In this document: one piece after another, positions 1-10,476 of the stretch | Layout: each line of letters opens with the position of its first letter | Position numbering within the stretch: position 1 is the stretch's first letter | Source: Zanthoxylum bungeanum | Taxonomy: Eukaryota > Streptophyta > Magnoliopsida > Sapindales > Rutaceae | Length of the DNA: 64,000 nt | Direction: 5' to 3' | NCBI GenBank assembly: GCA_019454045.1 | Contig: SKCR01021353.1 | Coordinates: 1 to 64,000, forward strand | Translations under genes and position numbers: made by a program | Notes under the pieces: generated by a model | Told to the model about the DNA's origin: nothing | What the model saw: only the letters and a program-made list of their open reading frames with translations | Database searches by the model: none

Positions 1-1471
1 ATTTCCCTCGAATAGTGAACCTTTAATCCACCCTAGTTAGCCCATGCGCATCGAGTAACAATGCATATGAAATAAATAACGGAACAATAAACACGAAATT
101 AAATAACAAAATGAAACACGTGTTGGAAAGTTTCCCAAGCGGTACGTGTAGTTGTTTCCCAAGTACACAAGTACAGACCGCACTACCATCCATTCGGATT
201 CGGCTACGGAATTTACGTCTGGGTTTCCATCCGATATACCGCAAAAGATATCACGCAATCTTTAACTCAATAACAATAATAGACATTAAACATAATGATG
301 CATGCGAATGAACCAACAATAATTAACTGAAAAGATAAATAAATAATAAAGGGTGCCTTCAGGTCTTACCTTTTAAGTCACTTCTGGGAAGTGCGTTACG
401 TCGTCGTCGGAAGGGTTAATGCTCCGCAACTTTTCCGGTACACTGGTTCAATATTTTCCTTCGCTGTTTCGCTGTTTTGGGCTGCTATTTTCTCTGTTTT
501 ACTGCTATTTTTTGTTGCTGTTTTTGCTATTTTGGGCCGCTATTTTCTCTGTTTTTGTTGCTGTTTTTGGACTGTTTTGAGGTGCAGTTTTTGGTCACTG
601 TTTCGGGGTTATTTTTGGGACTGTTTTGGGGTTTTTGGGACTGTTTTGGGATCAGTTATGGAGGTAGTTTGTTTCGCTGTTTATGGGGCTTTTTCTGGAC
701 TGTTTGGTTTCGCTCAGTGAGGGCTGATTGCTTTGTGCGTGGCTTGTTGTTGAGTGTGAGAAAGAGAGACGTGAAAGAGTGAGTAAAAGGCCTTTGTGGA
801 TTTGATTTATTATTGCCGAGTAGGTTGAAGGGAGATGGGCTGCTGTTTGGAATAGGGTTTTGCCGAGAAGAGGGAGCAGGTTCTTAGGGTTTGTTTTATT
901 TTTGTTTTGGTTGATTTCTGTTATGGCCGTTCAACCGGAATAGGGTTGGCATATGTCTCTTTATATAATGGTGCACGCTAGGGTTTCCTTGTGTGTGCAT
1001 GGCTGAAGAAGGGAAACAAATCAAATAAATATGGGGTGTATTTAATTAAATTTATTTAGGGAAATAAATTTTGTATTTTTGGTGGGGGAATATCTTTAAT
1101 TTAGGAGGTGATTTGATTTAATTTAGGAAGGGTATTATTTAATTTAATTGGATTTGATTTAATTTAGACATGTGTTTTAAATGTTTTAATTATTTGGATT
1201 GGGCTTTGGTGGGCCTTGTGTGATGTGGGCGTGTGGCTTGGATGAATGGGCTTTGGATGGGTGCGAGGGTTTTGGGCCGAGGCTTAATATTTTAAAATAG
1301 AGATTAGTCGGGCGAATCTAAGGCCAAAAAGCGAGTTAAATTTGTTGATGTATTTATTTCTTGAATTTTCCCTTCCGACGTCCGTTTCCCGCGACTTCCG
1401 CAACTTAAAGGGTAGTGCCTCCATACGAGGCTCATCACTGGACTTTCATGCAAAAATGCAAGTGTCTACAC
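1..1471 (-). mobile_element. Probable LTR (gypsy-like) on the minus strand, cut by the window edge
   Basis: Read on the minus strand this block starts TGTAGACACTTGCA at 1471, a common start of plant Ty3/gypsy LTRs. About 500 bases further on there is a TATA box (ATATAAAGAG, near 960-972), followed by a long A/C-rich, G-poor leader (about 400-720) full of repeated CAAAACAG and CCAAAAA runs. Near 366-372 the minus strand reads AAAAG/GTAAGA, a strong match to a plant splice donor. No coding region is credible: the T-rich open frames on the plus strand are compositional. The partner LTR, TSD and primer site lie outside the window or are not recognisable, so the class is inferred from the termini and promoter layout only. 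Confidence 0.45.
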
Positions 1472-2254
1472 TTACCCACTGCGATCCCTAGTAGCACTCC
1501 CCAACTGACCATGAGATTCCAAAATTAACAAGGGGTGAGCACGATAGAATATGGTCATTTACGAAGTGGAACCTTAACCATATTCTATAAACACTGATTT
1601 CTAAAATTTGAAATCAAATCTTACCCTATCGACAATGGCATAATTAAAATATTGATTCAGATGGAGTAAAATTTGATTTTCATTAAAAAAAAAAAGGTAG
1701 ATACTTTTTATTTAAGTGGGGATAAATCAAAAACTTCTCATTAATTATATGACAAATTTTAATAAATTTCCGAATTGAGGGTGGATAATTACTGTCACTA
1801 GCCTCTAAATGACTCCGTTACTGCCTATCGGTCTAGGGTCGGTTCCAAAATATAAGCTGGAAACCTTGCTGCCACTGCCACAATTGGTCCATAACACACC
1901 TTGGCCCCAGGCAACAACACATTGTTTTCTATTAACCTAGCTAGTGAGCACAACTGATCGAGGATTATAAGCTAAAAACCTTTGGAAGCACCTTCTGCCG
2001 CACTTTCTATCAAAAAATTCCATGATCCACGGCCGGTTCCCAAACCCACGATACATATCATGCATTGAATAAATTGAACAGCTTTACTATAGTTGTAGTA
2101 AAAGTAAATGGATGGCTGGCCTTCGCTGGTGAGCTTCTTGACCACCGACACGTAGCAAAGTCTCAAATAGTGAATTGGTTGTCATTTACTATCAAATCAA
2201 GGGTCGGTGCAAAAAAAGCCATTTGCCTTTAATCCTTTATCATCTTTTACGGGA

Positions 2255-2302
<48 letters not shown>

Positions 2303-3271
2303 AATTGTTAAAAGAAACGGGGCAAAAAGGATCGATCGATTTTGATGTGCTTTTAATATTAAGTAGAGTACAACAATTTCAAATATACGACAGATGTAAA
2401 GCAAGCCTAACCTAATTGTTCTTTTAAACCCTCGAGAATTTGGTGTTAGTTTTCTTTCCCTTGTAATCTTAGATAGGATGAATTATCTAATAATATATTT
2501 TTTAAAAAGTTGGGAGATGAGAAAGTGAAAGAGAAACAATGAAGGTGCAATTTTCACATGATTCACGAGGCCATTATGGTTAATATATGTATATAATAAA
2601 TAAATAAATAAATTCAAGGATTATCCAATCTCTATGTTTCAAAAGTAGGGTTCTGCTGGAAGGGAAAGTCAGTGACTTAACAAATATGTATATATAGGCC
2701 TATAGGGATCTGTTAATATATGTATATTATATGGGAATGATTTTCCATACACAAGCATTGAGTGTTGCAACTTAATGCACCATAGACATGGGTATTTTTT
2801 TTAATCGAATTCTTAAAATTGGTCTCTACCATTATAGAATAAAAACTATTAAAATCATATTATATGTCTATTGTAAATTTGAAATTTATTTAGATGTTGG
2901 GTCTTAATTTATGTGTTGACTTGCCACTTTCTTTAAGACCAGTTTTGTCACTGAACTATGTTCTATGGATATTTTCTATTAAACATTTTATAAAACATTT
3001 TGCTGACAAAGTTACACCATTAAAAGTCCATTCATATGGCAGGCAGCAGTTGAAAACTTATTTGGGTTGAAAAATTTAAGTTCCATTCTCACTATTCCTT
3101 TTCAATATTTCATTTTATATCCCTATTAAATGAACTATCCAATAAACTTATGCTACTATTTCCAAATTTTTTTTTCTTATTATTATATATAACAGCAATG
3201 TTGGTGAACTCTAAAATGGATTTATATGTTACAAAGTTCTATTGTATATGCCCAAAAATGCTTCCAATTAA
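1472..3271. other. Anonymous AT-rich intergenic DNA
   Basis: I see no gene here. The stretch has long A and T runs, short direct repeats and no open frame with recognisable similarity. A pure A tract of 42 bases sits at 2257-2298 and could be a retroposon tail, but no head or TSD could be assigned to it. Confidence 0.5.
2257..2298. repeat. Poly(A) tract, 42 bases
   Basis: Uninterrupted run of A. It could be a microsatellite or the tail of an old retroposon; no flanking duplication was found. Confidence 0.9.
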
Positions 3272-4030
3272 CACTAGAAGAAAATGTGGAATTACCGACC
3301 AAATATTTTCAGTCGATAATTTTTGGTATTTATCAATCGAATACCGACAAAAAAAAAAGATAAAAATAATTCCTAACTAATTACAGGACGATTACCAATC
3401 AAATATTCAGTCGGTAAATATGGCGCTAAAGATTAATTTGACGTCATTTTATAACGCCAACAACTACCGATCAATTATTTGGTCACACACAGACACACAC
3501 GTATTTTACATATTATAACAAGAAATACACACACTTTACATATTATAACAAGAAACATGGCATACACACTTTACATATACCGTAACAAGAAACATGTCAT
3601 ACCGTAAAGACAATTATTCTACACATTCACACACACACACACTTTATATATTATAACAATAAACTTGTCATACACACACATATTATAATAATAAACATGT
3701 CATATCGTAATGACAATTATTTTACACATTCAATTTTGATGTCAATGGTTTAAGTCATACCAATTGCATCAATTTTTAGAATTAAATGTGTATTGTTTGG
3801 GTTCCACCCATGAATGATCGGGTGGGGCCCACCATGGGCCCCATAAATTATTTTTAAAATGCTGTGAGTTTATAATTTGGTCGGTACCGACCGATCCTAT
3901 TTTGATCGGTAATTTAATAAAGATTATCCAAATACCACCGAAAAAAAAGTTGCGGTCGGTAATTATAATTACCGATCAAATTTTTGAGATTACCGACCGT
4001 CGATCGATAATTTTGAGTTTTCTTATAGTG
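3272..4030. mobile_element. Short non-autonomous CACTA (En/Spm) element
   Basis: The left end is CACTAGAAGAAAA and the right end is the inverse complement of CACTATAAGAAAA, so the terminal inverted repeats agree at 12 of 13 bases. Both flanks carry many subterminal copies of ACCGAC/GGTCGGT and TCGGTAAT in both orientations, the typical transposase-binding layout of CACTA elements. The interior has no transposase frame. It holds imperfect CA-rich direct repeats of about 40-60 bases with a TTACATATTATAACA core, and a GGGTGGGGCCCACC segment. At 759 bp it would depend on an autonomous copy elsewhere. CACTA elements make 3-bp TSDs; the flanks here (TAA left, TGG right) do not match, so either the TSD has decayed or one side was rearranged. 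Confidence 0.85.
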
Positions 4031-4103
4031 TGGGTGATTTTAATGTATTCCTCATCATCCATTATATTGTCACACATATATTTATTTTTACAATCCTTCA
4101 ATG

Positions 4104-4320
4104 ATGAAAGAAGTATTGAATTCACTTTATATGAATTTACAATGGTAAAGGCCTATATATATAGGCTACATAGAAAACCAAAATAGAAAAGGAATCCTAT
4201 AGCTATGAACAATAATAATGAATATAGGAAATCTTCATCTAATAGGGAAATATAATAAAACCATAAATCCTAATGGTAATAGGAATTCTATTTTAGATAT
4301 TGATTCCATATTCCTTAACA
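4104..4320 (-). repeat. LTR a (3' LTR) of the compound copia-type element
   Basis: It matches the other two LTRs over its whole length except the outer 8 or so bases. It contains the palindrome-rich GGCCTATATATATAGGC segment, a likely TATA region. The start of the LTR on the minus strand (TGTTAAGG) is at 4320, next to a C-run, which is the G-rich polypurine tract on the minus strand. Confidence 0.85.
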
Positions 4321-5328
4321 CCCCCCCTCAAACTCAAGCTGGTAACGAAGGAGTAAGCTTGAGGTTGCATCTTGAAATCGGAGAGCGGAGTTCTGAAACT
4401 TGGAAATCTTGAAACTTGGAGGCTGGAAACCTTGAGATAATGGATGAGCTTTAACCTACGAAGCTCGAAGGGGGAGCCGAAGCCCAAAATGATGCCGAAG
4501 CAGGAGAGCTTTAACCTACGAAGCCAGAAGGGGGAGCCGAAGCCCAAAAAAAAGCCAGAGCCGGAGAGCTTTAACCTACGAAGCCCGAAGGGGGAGCCGA
4601 AGCCCAAAATGATGCCGAAGCAGGAGAGCTTTAACCTACGAAGCCCGAAGGGGGAGCCGACGAAGCCGGAGAGCTTTAACCTACGAAGCCCGAAGGGGGA
4701 GCCGAAGCCCAAAATGATGCCGAAGCATGAGAGCTTTAACCTACGAAGCTCGAATGGGGAGTCGAAGCCCAAGAAGATGCCGAAGCCGAAAAGGAGCGAC
4801 GAAATCCCGAAAAAGAGCCGAAGCCCGAGAGTGCCGAAGCCAGAGAGGGAGCGAAATCCCTAAAGAGAGACGAAGCCCGAAAGGGAGCGAAATCCTGAAA
4901 TAAAGCCGAAGCCGAAAAATGGAGCAAAAAATTTGAAAGAGAGCCGAAGCCCGAAAGGGAGCGAAATCCCGAAATAAAGCCAAAGCCGAAAAGGGAGCGA
5001 AATCCCGAAATAAAGCCGAAGCCGAAAAGGGAGCGAAATCCCGAAAGAGAGTCGAAAACACGAAAGAAAATAGAAAAAACCAGAAAATAAGAGTGACAAA
5101 TTTTTCCAAAATCAGGAAGAAAATTGGCAAGAAAAAAGACAAAAGAAAGAGGTGGCTCATGATAGGTGAAGCACTCATGAAGGGGTGGCGCATGGGAAAA
5201 GCAATGTGGTGGTTGGCAATTGGGGGGCGCGTGAGGGTCACGCAATTATGGTAGCCGTGATCCCCCACGCGCCGATGAGAATTAGAGAGAGTGAAACTAG
5301 AAAAATCAGAACCTGGTGTCTGATACCA
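4321..5328 (-). repeat. Internal region 1: 60-bp and 36-bp tandem repeats
   Basis: From 4444 a unit beginning GAGCTTTAACCTACGAAGC repeats with spacings of 60, 60, 60, 45 and 60 bases. From about 4780 a second unit containing GGGAGCGAAATCCCGAAA repeats with a 36-base period. Because all spacings are multiples of three, both strands stay open for long stretches. The plus frame 4444-4863 reads a 20-residue motif ESFNLRSPKGEPKPKMMPKQ over and over, antisense to the element. In this copy the sense-strand frame is broken, unlike in the second internal region. Confidence 0.85.
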
Positions 5329-5556
5329 TGTTAGATAGATAAAAAGAAAGTATTGAATTCACTTTATATGAATTACAATGTAAAGGCCTATATATATAGG
5401 CTACAAGAGAAAACCAAAATAGAAAAGGAATCCTATAGCTATGAACAATAATAATGAATATAGGAAATCTTCATCTAATAGGGAAATATAATAAAACCAT
5501 AAATCCTAATGGTAATAGGAATTCTATTTTAGATATTGATTCCATATTCCTTAACA
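5329..5556 (-). repeat. LTR b (middle LTR)
   Basis: Complete LTR of 228 bp shared by the two internal regions: it is the 3' LTR of the right unit and the 5' LTR of the left unit. It has TGTTAAGG and TCTAACA ends on the minus strand and a primer site beside it at 5315-5328. Confidence 0.9.
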
Positions 5557-6553
5557 CCCCCCCCCTCAAACTCAAGCTGGTAACGAAGGAGTAAGCTTGA
5601 GGTTGCATCTTGAAATCGGAGAGCGGAGTTCTGAAACTTGGAAATCTTGAAACTTGGAGGCTGGAAACCTTGAGATAATGGATGAGCTTTAACCTACGAA
5701 GCTCGAAGGGGGAGCCGAAGCCCAAAATGATGCCGAAGCAGGAGAGCTTTAACCTACGAAGCCAGAAGGGGGAGCCGAAGCCCAACAAAAAGCCAGAGCC
5801 GGAGAGCTTTAACCTACGAAGCCCGAAGGGGGAGCCGAAGCCCAAAATGATGCCGAAGCAGGAGAGCTTTAACCTACGAAGCCCGAAGGGGGAGCCGAAG
5901 CCGGAGAGCTTTAACCTACGAAGCCCGAAGGGGGAGCCGAAGCCCAAAATGATGCCGAAGCATGAGAGCTTTAACCTACGAAGCTCGAATGGGGAGTCGA
6001 AGCCCAAGAAGATGCCGAAGCCGAAAAGGGAGCGAAATCCCGAAAAAGAGCCGAAGCCCGAGAGTGCCGAAGCCAGAGAGGGAGCGAAATCCCGAAAGAG
6101 AGCCGAAGCCCGAGAGTGCCGAAGGCAGAGAGTGAGCGAAATCCCTAAAGAGAGACGAAGCCCGAAAGGGAGCGAAATCCTGAAATAAAGCCGAAGCCGA
6201 AAAATGGAGCAAAAAATTTGAAAGAGAGCCGAAGCCCGAAAGGGAGCGAAATCCCGAAATAAAGCCAAAGCCGAAAAGGGAGCGAAATCCCGAAATAAAG
6301 CCGAAGCCGGAAAAGGGAGCGAAATCCCGAAAGAGAGTCGAAAACACGAAAGAAAATAGAAAAACCAGAAATAAGAGTGACAAACTTTTTCCAAAATCAG
6401 GAAGAAAATTGGCAAGAAAAAAGACAAAAGAAAGGGGTGGCTCATGATAGGTGAAGCACTCATGAAAGGGTGGCGCATGGGAAAAGCAATGTGGTGGTTG
6501 GCAATTGGGGGGCGCGTGAGGGTCACGCAATTATGGTAGCCGTGATCCCCCAC
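5471..6553 (-). CDS. 360-codon sense-strand ORF made of internal repeats, no known domain
   Basis: This open frame runs in the element's own direction. It starts about 47 bases after the primer site and reads through the repeat blocks and the polypurine tract into the middle LTR. The first 60 residues are hydrophobic. A block of FRDFAPF-type 12-residue repeats follows, then 20-residue repeats with the core SPFGLRRLKLSCFGIILGFG, matching the 36-bp and 60-bp DNA units. I recognise no gag, protease or other domain. Repeat periods divisible by three keep any frame open, so the ORF may be a by-product and not a gene. The corresponding frame in internal region 1 is interrupted. Confidence 0.25.
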   Translation of the reverse strand: MGDHGYHNCVTLTRPPIANHHIAFPMRHPFMSASPIMSHPFLLSFFLPIFFLILEKVCHSYFWFFYFLSCFRLSFGISLPFPASALFRDFAPFSALALFRDFAPFRASALFQIFCSIFRLRLYFRISLPFGLRLSLGISLTLCLRHSRASALFRDFAPSLASALSGFGSFSGFRSLFGFGIFLGFDSPFELRRLKLSCFGIILGFGSPFGLRRLKLSGFGSPFGLRRLKLSCFGIILGFGSPFGLRRLKLSGSGFLLGFGSPFWLRRLKLSCFGIILGFGSPFELRRLKLIHYLKVSSLQVSRFPSFRTPLSDFKMQPQAYSFVTSLSLRGGVLRNMESISKIEFLLPLGFMVLLYFPIR

Positions 6554-6613
6554 GCGCCGATGAGAATTAGAGAGAGTGAAACTAGAAAAATCAGAACCTG
6601 GTGTCTGATACCA
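5557..6613 (-). repeat. Internal region 2: 60-bp and 36-bp tandem repeats
   Basis: Nearly the same as internal region 1. It carries about one extra block of the second repeat near 6060-6140 and small indels, for example a missing CGA in the fourth 60-bp unit. A C-run next to the middle LTR (5557-5565) is the polypurine tract on the minus strand. Confidence 0.85.
6600..6613 (-). promoter_or_regulatory. Primer-binding site, initiator-Met type
   Basis: The minus strand reads TGGTATCAGACACC directly after the LTR end TCTAACA. Copia elements typically carry TGGTATCAGAGC; positions 11-12 differ here. The same sequence is found at 5315-5328. Confidence 0.8.
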
Positions 6614-6840
6614 TGTTAGATAATGAAAGAAAGTATTGAATTCACTCTATATGAATTTACAATGGTAAAGGCCTATATATATAGGCTAGATAGAAAACCA
6701 AAATAGAAAAGGAATCCTATTGCTATGAACAATAATAATGAATATAGGAAATCTTCATCTAATAGGGAAATATAATAAAACCATAAATCCTAATGGTAAT
6801 AGGAATTCTATTTTAGATATTGATTCCATATTCCTTAACA
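6614..6840 (-). repeat. LTR c (5' LTR) of the compound copia-type element
   Basis: Complete 227-bp LTR, nearly identical to LTR b and LTR a. Its outer edge at 6840 is followed by AATGG, the candidate target-site duplication. Confidence 0.9.
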
Positions 6841-7409
6841 AATGGTATGGTCAGGTAATTTTCAAGAAGTTTTCTATTCGAATTAGGAGGTAAGGTGATA
6901 AAAATAAATTGGACAGTACCCACCCATTACTATTTTTTCTAAATAATCGAGTCGGTGTTTAAATATTTTGAAAGTTGAAGAGTTAAAATATATTAAATTT
7001 ATGGCATCCTTTACCAAAATATACTGACAAGTACACTTGTCAAAACTCCATCAAATAAAAATAAAAAAAAAAAATAAAAAAAAAAAATCCAACTTTGCGT
7101 CACATATGTTAAATCACTTCAACAGTTTCTCATCAAGCTGGCAAGTTTATAAGTAACTGCTTGATTATCCTGAAGCTTGGTCACTTTGTGAGTTTCTATA
7201 ACCAATCTCTATCTCTTACTTTCTCTCATGCTTAGCAACTTTAGATTACATCAAAGAACAATATCTAAAAAAGGCTTTTGATTCATTCCTCATCCTCTTC
7301 CTCACACTCACAGGTTTTGGAGGTTCAAATTTGCTTACAATTCTGGCTCATCTTGTAAGCTCTTGCAGTTACATTAGTCTTGTATCTTGGCTCCTTGCTT
7401 TCTTTAAAC
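6841..7409. other. Upstream region and 5' leader of the HD-Zip gene
   Basis: AT-rich DNA without an ORF. The last 200 bases are pyrimidine-rich (CT-rich runs around 7210-7320), as in many plant 5' leaders. No single TATA box stands out, so I do not mark a promoter. Confidence 0.4.
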
Positions 7410-8377
7410 ATGGAGCGTTTCATCTCTTCAGATTCCTTGGATGCACTGATCGATATCTATCAATCTAAAGGTAAACACAGTAAAATAATTTTTATTAATG
7501 GGGTCTGAGAAAATTTTAGTCAATTTCATATACTCTATTTGTTTCTTGTCAAATTTTCTTTTTTTCTTGTTTCATGTAGACAAGAGTAGTCCAAAGAGCA
7601 AGCAAGTTTACAGTAGAGATTTTCAGGAATGATAGATAGCTTAGAAGAAGAAGATTTCAGAGAGGAAGAAGCTGGCCAAACTACAGAAAAGAAACGGCGA
7701 TTAACTGTGGATCAAGTTAAGGCCTTAGAGAAGACTTTTGAGGTCGATAACAAGCTAGAGCCAGAGAAGAAAATTAAACTAGCTGAAGAATTAGGCCTGC
7801 AGCCGCGACAAATTGCCGTGTGGTTCCAAAACAGGCGTGCTCGTTTGAAGAGTAAGGAATTGGAGAAGGACTATTGTGTTCTCAAAGCCAATTATGATGC
7901 TTTGAAGCTTAATTACAATAATCTTGAACAAGAAAATGGAGCACTAACAGCTAAGGTACTGTAGTATTATGTTAGCTTAAGTTTCCATGTTAATTGCCTT
8001 TGTTTTAAATTCACATTAGTCAAATTTTGTACTATTTTCAGTTAAGGAAATTGAAAGCTAAGCTTTTCCAAGAAAATGAAAAGAGCAGTCACAGTTATGC
8101 TGTTGATACAGAGACCCCTGTTTCAGAACAGAGCAACATCCAAGCTTTAAGTGATAATGCAAATGCTCAGCTACTAATATCACCTGATTCTTCTTCTTCA
8201 CATCAATCGATGAATTGGGTTCAGTTTCCTGATTCAAGAACAATACTGGGTAATGTCTATCAGCAGCCTCAGTTTGTGAAAGTTGAAGAGCAAAGCTTGT
8301 TTAATCCTGAGGGTTCATGCAATTTCTTCTCAGTTGATCAAGCTCCTACTCTTCAGTGGTACTTTACTGGGCAGTAA
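7410..8377 (+). pseudogene. HD-Zip class I transcription factor (homeodomain-leucine zipper), frameshifted
   Basis: HD-Zip I proteins are nuclear and bind CAATNATTG-type sites as dimers. Exon 1 is 7410-7470 (start MERFISSDSLDALI), exon 2 7580-7955 and exon 3 8042-8377. All splice sites are canonical and the introns are 109 and 86 bp. Exon 2 holds an acidic segment, then the homeodomain (from [15 protein letters not shown] to [12 protein letters not shown]) and five zipper heptads; exon 3 completes the zipper (LRKLKAKL) and ends LQWYFTGQ. The N-terminus and FQ-acidic motif resemble the ATHB5/6/16 branch. The three exons total 773 nt, one short of a whole number of codons. One base is missing near 7625-7629, so the exon 1 frame ends at TGA 7630-7632. 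That TGA overlaps an ATG at 7629 that opens the rest of the gene (220 codons with the complete DNA-binding part). It could be a real mutation, an allele or an assembly error. Confidence 0.88.
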
Positions 8378-10461
8378 ATTAAACTGCTGAAGATTCAAGT
8401 TCTTTAAAAATGAATAATTTAGTTTCAAGTTTTGTAATTCAGTCTTGTAAGTTTTGTTCTGCATAGTGGCAAAACAGTACTTTACTATTATAGACATCAG
8501 TAAAGTTATTGGAAAAACTATTATTACTTACCACCAAAACCAAGCAAGCTGGCAATTTAATGTCTCATTGAAAACATGGATAAAAATTCGTATATTAGGA
8601 CCTTTCCTAGATCATGTTTATAGTAGGAATTTTATGCACGGATACGAGTACATTGAATAAAAATTGCTACACATATATGCTAAGTAAACTGACATTATAA
8701 CATTCTATTTGATTTCATCTCATCTTATTAAATCTTTTTCGCGATTCAAATGTTTATATGTTTTAAATTACAGTACTATCCATGGTTGTAGTCTAAATTA
8801 AAGAATAACTTCTAGTGGCCTGAACTATAATTGATGTTTATGCAGCATAATCAAGTTCAAAAATTTTAGTGATGGTATTAAAAGATTGTAAAAAAAAAAA
8901 ATCGTAATTAGTGAACAAGGGTTTGAGTTCAATGATATTTTGTTCTGGTTTCTGAATTCTGAAGGGCACCTATTTATCAAACCCATGTGGTTGGTAAAAA
9001 GCAGAAATTGAATGGCAGGGCCATAAAAGGCCAAAGAATTTGACAGACTACATAACATTATTAGAAGTTCTCTTGGTGGCACCACTTTCTCAATTCACAA
9101 AACTATACGCCAAATATAGACACCACCGTCCATCAGAAGCTTATCTTTTCACTGTCCACCCCTGTTTCTGCTTTCGGTTGATCTTTAAGTTTAAACACAA
9201 TTTTCCAGTGATATTTTTCACTAGGGTTTGTTTGTTTTGTTATAACAGTTTTTTTAGAAAACTTTTTCTTTTCCTTTTCTTTTTTTTTTAATAGTATTTG
9301 GGACACTTACAAAAAAACTTAGTTAAAGTAAACTATTTTCCGGTCAACGTGGAAAAATTTAGCTCTTTTTTAGAAAATAATTTGGATGGTCCAACGTACG
9401 AGACTTCTCATACTGTAGGTTCTGAGAGAATTTAATATGTATGCAGCATTCACTTGCTTATTTTGCAAATTTTCTTTCTGGAAAATGACTTACATAATAT
9501 AAATCCATAAATCATTTTACATAAATAATTTTTTCTCTTCTTCGAAACTTTCATATCTCGTTTTTAATTATTGGAAAATATTTTTCGAAAAAAATATTGG
9601 ACGCACCAAACATTTAAAATTATTTGTGGAAAATGTTTTCAAACGGTAATCAAACACCGGAAAAACACTTTCCTTTTCAGAAAATAATTTGGGCTCATGC
9701 CACCGTAGGCTAGCAAAACAAACTATATCTTTGATGCATACTGCAATATTAGAAGCGAATAACAAAAACTTAAAAGGCCAAAACTTCAAAATTGAACTAT
9801 TATGGGCGGCCAAAGTGGCCGATCATCACATAATTGATTAACAATATTTGAGTATCGGTTGGTTTATAACCATATAAGCACTTTTACTCATTTAGCATCA
9901 AAATCAACACAACCAGCAATATAAAACTTTATGGTAGTAAAGCTGAAACTGTAGATTAACAATGCCAGTAACACAAGACTGTAGATTAAGAATGGAAATC
10001 AAACTTGGGTTCTTGAACAAGTGGTGGAGATATTAAGAGGAGGCTACCGTCTCTTTCAAAATTTTATAAATTATTTGGTGGGAAGGAGAGAGGAAATGCT
10101 GCAGAGAGACTCTTCTTCATAAACTCATTTTCCAAAGTCTTGTCATGGTGTCAGAACTGGGACCCAATTGTTATCAATCTTTGACTCTTTACTGCCCTAC
10201 TTGGGAATCTACCCACAGCTTTCCTTTTCCTTTTGAAATGATTGTTTTGTAAACTTCCCAAAATCTTTCTTCAATCATGAATCTCCAATGACACATCAGC
10301 ATCCTAATCATAATCATAAATCCAGTCTTTATTCGATGAATTGCTGAGATTGATGCAACATTTTGCCACATTTATGTGTAATTATTAGTGCAATCATATA
10401 TTCGAGTGTTTAAAATTATATTAAAATTTTCAAAAGGACTATTATAACATAATCCTAACAC
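8378..10461. other. Intergenic DNA downstream of the HD-Zip gene
   Basis: No gene. The 3' untranslated region of the HD-Zip gene probably ends within the first 100-200 bases (AATGAATAAT near 8409-8418 could serve as a poly(A) signal). The rest is AT-rich DNA with homopolymer runs. Confidence 0.5.
9300..9690. mobile_element. Possible old MITE-like remnant
   Basis: The segment is rich in GGAAAAT/ATTTTCC and TTTTCCGG/CCGGAAAA motifs in both orientations, for example AAACTATTTTCCGG near 9330 and AAACACCGGAAAA near 9651. That pattern is common in decayed plant inverted-repeat elements. I could not fix the termini or a TSD. Confidence 0.3.
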
Positions 10462-10476
10462 GTTAGATTGCTAAAA
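10462..10476. repeat. Target-site duplication of the SINE, left copy
   Basis: GTTAGATTGCTAAAA, repeated exactly at 10712-10726. Confidence 0.92.

Larger units (their letters stand above)
4101..6840 (-). mobile_element. Compound miniature copia-type LTR element: three LTRs, two internal regions
   Basis: Three nearly identical LTRs of about 220-228 bp alternate with two internal regions of about 1.0 kb. Read on the minus strand each full LTR runs TGTTAAGG...TCTAACA. It is followed by TGGTATCAGACACC, a primer site of the initiator-Met type used by copia elements (TGGTATCAGA core), and preceded by a G-run polypurine tract. There is no gag or pol; the internal regions are built of tandem repeats. 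Size and structure fit a TRIM-like non-autonomous element. The LTR-internal-LTR-internal-LTR order is what unequal recombination between two copies would give. A possible TSD is AATG(G): AATG at 4100-4103 and AATGG at 6841-6845, but the outer end of the left LTR is eroded by several bases. Confidence 0.85.

Noticed and set aside
391..782. Two open frames rich in Phe, Cys and Leu
   Set aside because: T-rich strand of a probable LTR leader; no domain, strong compositional bias.
4736..5268. Overlapping minus-strand open frames in internal region 1
   Set aside because: Low-complexity repeat translations in three frames; the homologous sense frame is interrupted here.
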